Origin: Dehalococcoidia bacterium
GTDB taxonomy: Bacteria > Chloroflexota > Dehalococcoidia > Dehalococcoidales > RBG-16-60-22
NCBI GenBank assembly: GCA_030615655.1
Contig: JAUWYU010000076.1
Location: 1-7,116, forward strand
Direction of reading: 5' to 3'
DNA length: 7,116 bases
Under the pieces are notes generated by a model, which was given only the letters and a program-made list of their open reading frames with translations, searched no databases and was not told the origin of the DNA. Every line of letters starts with the position of its first letter. Within the stretch, counting starts at the first letter, position 1. The position numbers and the translations under genes were made by a program. This document shows, in pieces, positions 5,038 through 7,116 of the stretch.

Positions 5038-6004
5038 CTTTACCTCGGCTCTTTAATCCATTAAGCTCACCCGCCAGACGACCCGTAATCTCCATGGCGG
5101 CACGTCGAGGATTGGTCCTGCCCTGTACCAGTTCATCCACCAGTTTTTCCAGGTAGTCGCCTCCGTCAAGCTGGTGGACAAAATCCTTAACGAAGCCCTC
5201 TATAGTCTCCAGAAGCTCCAGCCTGATTCTCTCTCTCTGGCGTATGGCCATCTCGCCGCTGGAAACAAGGAACTCCCGATGCCTCATGATTGCCCCCGCC
5301 AGTTCCTCGGTCCCCTTATCATGGATTGCTTCCGTCAGGACGACAGCCGCCGGCAACTCACCCGGACGGCGAGCTTTCGCCACCAGCATAGCTTCCAGGT
5401 CTGCCCTCAGACGGTCGGTTCCCTCTTTGTCGGCTTTATTAATGACGAAAACATCAACCGCCTCGAGGATACCGGCCTTCATCATCTGAATTTCATCACC
5501 GGCGCTCGGGGTTAAAACGACTATCGTCGTATCCGTCGCCCTGACGATATCTATCTCTACCTGCCCCGAGCCTACCGTCTCTACCAGGATAACATCCTTG
5601 CCCATGGCATCCATAACGTGAATGGCGCCGATGGTGGCCCTGGCCAACCCCCCCACCCAACCCCGTGTCGCCAGGCTCCGGATAAATACCTCGCGGTCGG
5701 TGCTGTGCCGCTGCATCCTCACCCTGTCCCCCAGCAAGGCGCCGCCCGTAAGCGCGCTGGTAGGGTCAATGGCCACAACCCCGACGCTCATATTCTTCTT
5801 CCTGAAGAAGCCAATGAGATTATCGGTCAGGGTACTCTTGCCGGCACCGGGGGCACCGGTCACACCCACGATATACGCCCTGCCGGTATGGGGATAGAGG
5901 CTGTCCATCTCGGCAAGGGCATCTGGGGCTTCATCCTCTATCCGACTGATAAGCCGGGCGGCAGCTCTAACGTCACCGGCCAATACTTTATTTGCCAGTC
6001 CCAT
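5027..6004 (-). CDS. meaB: MeaB/ArgK-type GTPase, acyl-CoA mutase chaperone
   Basis: A 325-residue G3E-family P-loop GTPase of the MeaB/ArgK group, which gates adenosylcobalamin loading and protects methylmalonyl-CoA mutase or related acyl-CoA mutases. Motifs (numbering from the chosen ATG): Walker A GAPGAGKST at 50-58; VAIDPTSALTGGALLGDRVRM (78-98), the family signature around the switch I region; ETVGSGQ at 142-148, where most members have ETVGVGQ; base-specificity motif NKAD at 189-192. The C-terminal helical dimerisation region is complete (to NPRRAAMEITGRLAGELNGL). Start choice: a GTG at 6007 is in frame directly before the ATG at 6004, but AGGTG (6010-6014) is 5 nt from the ATG and only 2 nt from the GTG, so 6004 is preferred. 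The gene follows the bicupin gene by 17 bp and is surely co-transcribed. No mutase subunit is in the window, so its partner lies elsewhere or upstream-lost. Its 3' end overlaps the dehydrogenase remnant. Confidence 0.93.
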   Translation of the reverse strand: MGLANKVLAGDVRAAARLISRIEDEAPDALAEMDSLYPHTGRAYIVGVTGAPGAGKSTLTDNLIGFFRKKNMSVGVVAIDPTSALTGGALLGDRVRMQRHSTDREVFIRSLATRGWVGGLARATIGAIHVMDAMGKDVILVETVGSGQVEIDIVRATDTTIVVLTPSAGDEIQMMKAGILEAVDVFVINKADKEGTDRLRADLEAMLVAKARRPGELPAAVVLTEAIHDKGTEELAGAIMRHREFLVSSGEMAIRQRERIRLELLETIEGFVKDFVHQLDGGDYLEKLVDELVQGRTNPRRAAMEITGRLAGELNGLKSRGKDGL

Positions 6005-6009
6005 CACTG

Positions 6010-6014
6010 CACCT
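6010..6014 (-). promoter_or_regulatory. Ribosome-binding site deciding the meaB start
   Basis: Minus-strand AGGTG sits 5 nt before the ATG at 6004 and only 2 nt before the alternative GTG at 6007, favouring the ATG. Confidence 0.6.
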
Positions 6015-6021
6015 GCTTTAT

Positions 6022-6909
6022 TTAATGGTCGTTGCCGAACGGATGAATGTCCGCCATAATAATGGGCCTGGTAAGCTTTACAAGGCCTCCCGGCCAGTGC
6101 GGCAGGAAAGGCGGCGTCACGACGGCCGTTGACCTGGTGAATACGTGTCTCTCCTCTTCCTTACCCAGGCATATATCGAATTCCGCCCCCAAATCGCTGG
6201 GGTCGTCGGTGTCGGTCCCCAGGAAGCACATGACCTGGGTGGTAGGATGTGTATGCGGATTATCGGGGTCCGGGCCGATTCTGTAAGGCGCTTTCTTCAT
6301 GCTCTCATATAGCATCACGAAATCAAACCCCGCTCTCTCTTTAGTGACGACAAACGATATGTAGCCGCCTCCGTCGTCCCTGTTCAACGGGCCGTAGTGC
6401 CAGGCGCCCTTCCGCGAGAATGACAGCGGCATAACATATTTTCTGGTTTCCGAGCGCCATCCCACCGGCGGCGTCGGTTTTTTATCGGTCTTTACCGGCG
6501 TCTCTTTATATACCGGCGCAATTGAAATCTCGTAGAAGAAAAACCTTTTATCCAGAAAGTTAACTGTCGCCGGGAAATGCGGCACCCCCTTGGGAATGGC
6601 GACGGCCGTGGTGGTGGTAATCATATGCGTTTCCATTCCCTCGCCCAGGCACAGCTCGATTTCCGCCCCAAGCTCGCCGATATCGTCCATATCGGAACCC
6701 GCAAAGAGCAGGACCTGGTCGAAATCATGCACGTGTGGTTTATCGGGTTTTTTGCCGATTTTCCCCGCCGTCCAGAAACATCCGTACTTAATATGAGCGT
6801 CCACTCCCAGGTATTTGCCGTCCATCACGATTTCCTGCCTCAAACCGCCCTGGTCGTATTCTTTAAACTTTAGACCCTTGACATGCTGTCCGTATTTTGT
6901 GGCTGCCAC
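6022..6909 (-). CDS. Double-cupin (bicupin) protein of unknown function
   Basis: A 295-residue protein made of two related cupin-like halves. Residues 58-113 and 218-273 align without any gap at a constant offset of 160, with 27 of 56 positions identical: PHxHxxxQV, F-x-G-x-D-x-DD, LGAE, CLG, a lone H (H95/H255), TAV and PH (H111/H271). Candidate metal ligands are H59, H61, Q65, H95, H111 and H219, H221, Q225, H255, H271. The usual cupin HxHxxxE glutamate is Gln in both halves, though E84/E243 (LGAE) are also conserved. No signal peptide or membrane segment is seen. The start is a GTG: AAGGGAG lies 8 nt upstream and an in-frame TGA lies two codons before, so no earlier start is possible. Located first in the transcript with meaB, 17 bp apart. 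The reaction is unknown; a metal-dependent dioxygenase, isomerase or sugar/ligand-binding role are all possible. Confidence 0.8.
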   Translation of the reverse strand: MAATKYGQHVKGLKFKEYDQGGLRQEIVMDGKYLGVDAHIKYGCFWTAGKIGKKPDKPHVHDFDQVLLFAGSDMDDIGELGAEIELCLGEGMETHMITTTTAVAIPKGVPHFPATVNFLDKRFFFYEISIAPVYKETPVKTDKKPTPPVGWRSETRKYVMPLSFSRKGAWHYGPLNRDDGGGYISFVVTKERAGFDFVMLYESMKKAPYRIGPDPDNPHTHPTTQVMCFLGTDTDDPSDLGAEFDICLGKEEERHVFTRSTAVVTPPFLPHWPGGLVKLTRPIIMADIHPFGNDH

Positions 6910-6917
6910 TTTTCATT

Positions 6918-6924
6918 CTCCCTT
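6918..6924 (-). promoter_or_regulatory. Ribosome-binding site supporting the GTG start of the bicupin gene
   Basis: Minus-strand AAGGGAG is 8 nt before GTG 6909. An ATG lies in this spacer but is out of frame (it would give MKSGSHKIR), so the GTG is the start that yields the cupin frame. Confidence 0.65.
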
Positions 6925-6959
6925 CAACATTTAGCGATATTTTAGATACTTATACGGAT

Positions 6960-6988
6960 ATAATAGCTATAATTGATGAAGTTTACAA
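6960..6988 (-). promoter_or_regulatory. Predicted sigma70-type promoter for bicupin-meaB
   Basis: Minus-strand TTGTAA (6983-6988; 4 of 6) and TATTAT (6960-6965; 5 of 6) are separated by 17 bp. Transcription would begin near 6952, about 43 nt before the GTG start. The surrounding DNA is very AT-rich, so alternative -10 boxes overlap it. Confidence 0.45.
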
Positions 6989-7007
6989 ATTACGTTTTTT
7001 ATTAGTG

Positions 7008-7029
7008 AAGAGGGGCTGGCGCCCCTCTT
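7008..7029. other. Perfect 9-bp inverted repeat between divergent promoters
   Basis: Arms AAGAGGGGC (7008-7016) and GCCCCTCTT (7021-7029) are perfectly complementary around a 4-nt loop TGGC. A G/C-rich stem like this is typical of a terminator, yet neither strand has a T-run immediately after it: the + strand continues AAACGCC, and the minus strand CACTAATAAAAAA. The T-rich stretch (TTTTTT at 6995-7000) lies on the 5' side on the + strand. It is located upstream of the -35 of the leftward promoter and upstream of the rightward promoter, so it may be an operator or a factor-dependent stop site. Confidence 0.6.
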
Positions 7030-7052
7030 AAACGCCCTGTAAATATAATAGC

Positions 7053-7081
7053 TTGACGGAGCAGGATTCTACTAAAATAAT
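7053..7081 (+). promoter_or_regulatory. Predicted rightward promoter for a gene beyond the window
   Basis: TTGACG (7053-7058; 5 of 6 to TTGACA) and AATAAT (7076-7081; 5 of 6 to TATAAT) with exactly 17 bp between them. Transcription would begin near 7088. No start codon with an open frame follows inside the window: ATG at 7094 closes after six codons. Confidence 0.45.
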
Positions 7082-7116
7082 ATACGATAACTATGAATCA
7101 CGCAGTGTATTGACAC

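Larger units (their letters stand above)
6958..7053 (+). repeat. 11-bp direct repeat pair in the right intergenic region
   Basis: ATATAATAGCT occurs at 6958-6968 and again at 7043-7053, flanking the 9-bp hairpin. The left copy overlaps the predicted -10 of the bicupin promoter; the right copy touches the -35 of the rightward promoter. This could be a shared regulator site or simple recurrence of -10-like AT-rich sequence. Confidence 0.4.

Noticed and set aside
6005..6007. GTG 6007 as start of meaB
   Set aside because: Only 2 nt separate it from the AGGTG site; the adjacent ATG at 6004 has proper spacing.
5618..6025. Plus-strand open frames opposite the meaB N-terminus
   Set aside because: They mirror the Walker A and switch region of meaB and look like low-complexity Pro/His/Gly-rich shadow translation.

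Overview
The window holds nine protein-coding genes (one cut by the left edge), a short gene remnant and four likely promoters. I see no tRNA, rRNA, CRISPR array or insertion sequence. Gene content points to an anaerobic bacterium with much acyl-CoA chemistry: an SCP2-type thiolase paired with a DUF35 protein, a MeaB/ArgK GTPase, a DUF169 protein and several SnoaL/NTF2-fold proteins. That mix suggests Chloroflexota of the Dehalococcoidia type, or a sediment Desulfobacterota-like lineage. This is an impression from gene content and base composition, not a demonstrated placement.

Layout. (1) Bases 1-1206, + strand: a PlsY-like membrane acyltransferase, cut at its 5' end, overlaps by 4 bp a B-box zinc-finger membrane protein. 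(2) Bases 1226-2470, - strand: a DUF169 protein followed by a SnoaL-type 'ester cyclase', probably one transcript. (3) Bases 2471-2671: a divergent intergenic region with a believable promoter on each strand. (4) Bases 2672-4991, + strand: a tight three-gene operon of thiolase, DUF35 Zn-ribbon/OB-fold protein and a second SnoaL-like protein with a coiled-coil N-terminus. (5) Bases 5027-6909, - strand: a double-cupin protein followed 17 bp later by meaB. (6) Bases 6910-7116: an AT-rich intergenic region with a leftward promoter for cupin-meaB, a strong 9-bp hairpin and a rightward promoter for a gene beyond the window.

How the genes may work together. The thiolase keeps its catalytic residues and its DUF35 neighbour keeps four zinc cysteines. 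They most likely form a thiolase/DUF35 complex acting on a CoA thioester, and the SnoaL-like protein may be an isomerase, dehydratase or cyclase on the same substrate. MeaB normally protects and loads a B12-dependent acyl-CoA mutase, but no mutase gene is present here.

Most notable point: the 35 bp between the convergent ends of the SnoaL gene and meaB, running into the meaB 3' end, encode on the - strand a fragment that reads like an acyl-CoA dehydrogenase N-terminus (GFDLTEEQKMLRTM). It has a ribosome-binding site, but ACG stands where ATG is expected, and the similarity stops within a few bases of the SnoaL stop codon. This looks like a rearrangement scar: meaB was probably once followed by an acyl-CoA dehydrogenase gene whose body was lost when the thiolase operon came to lie beside it.
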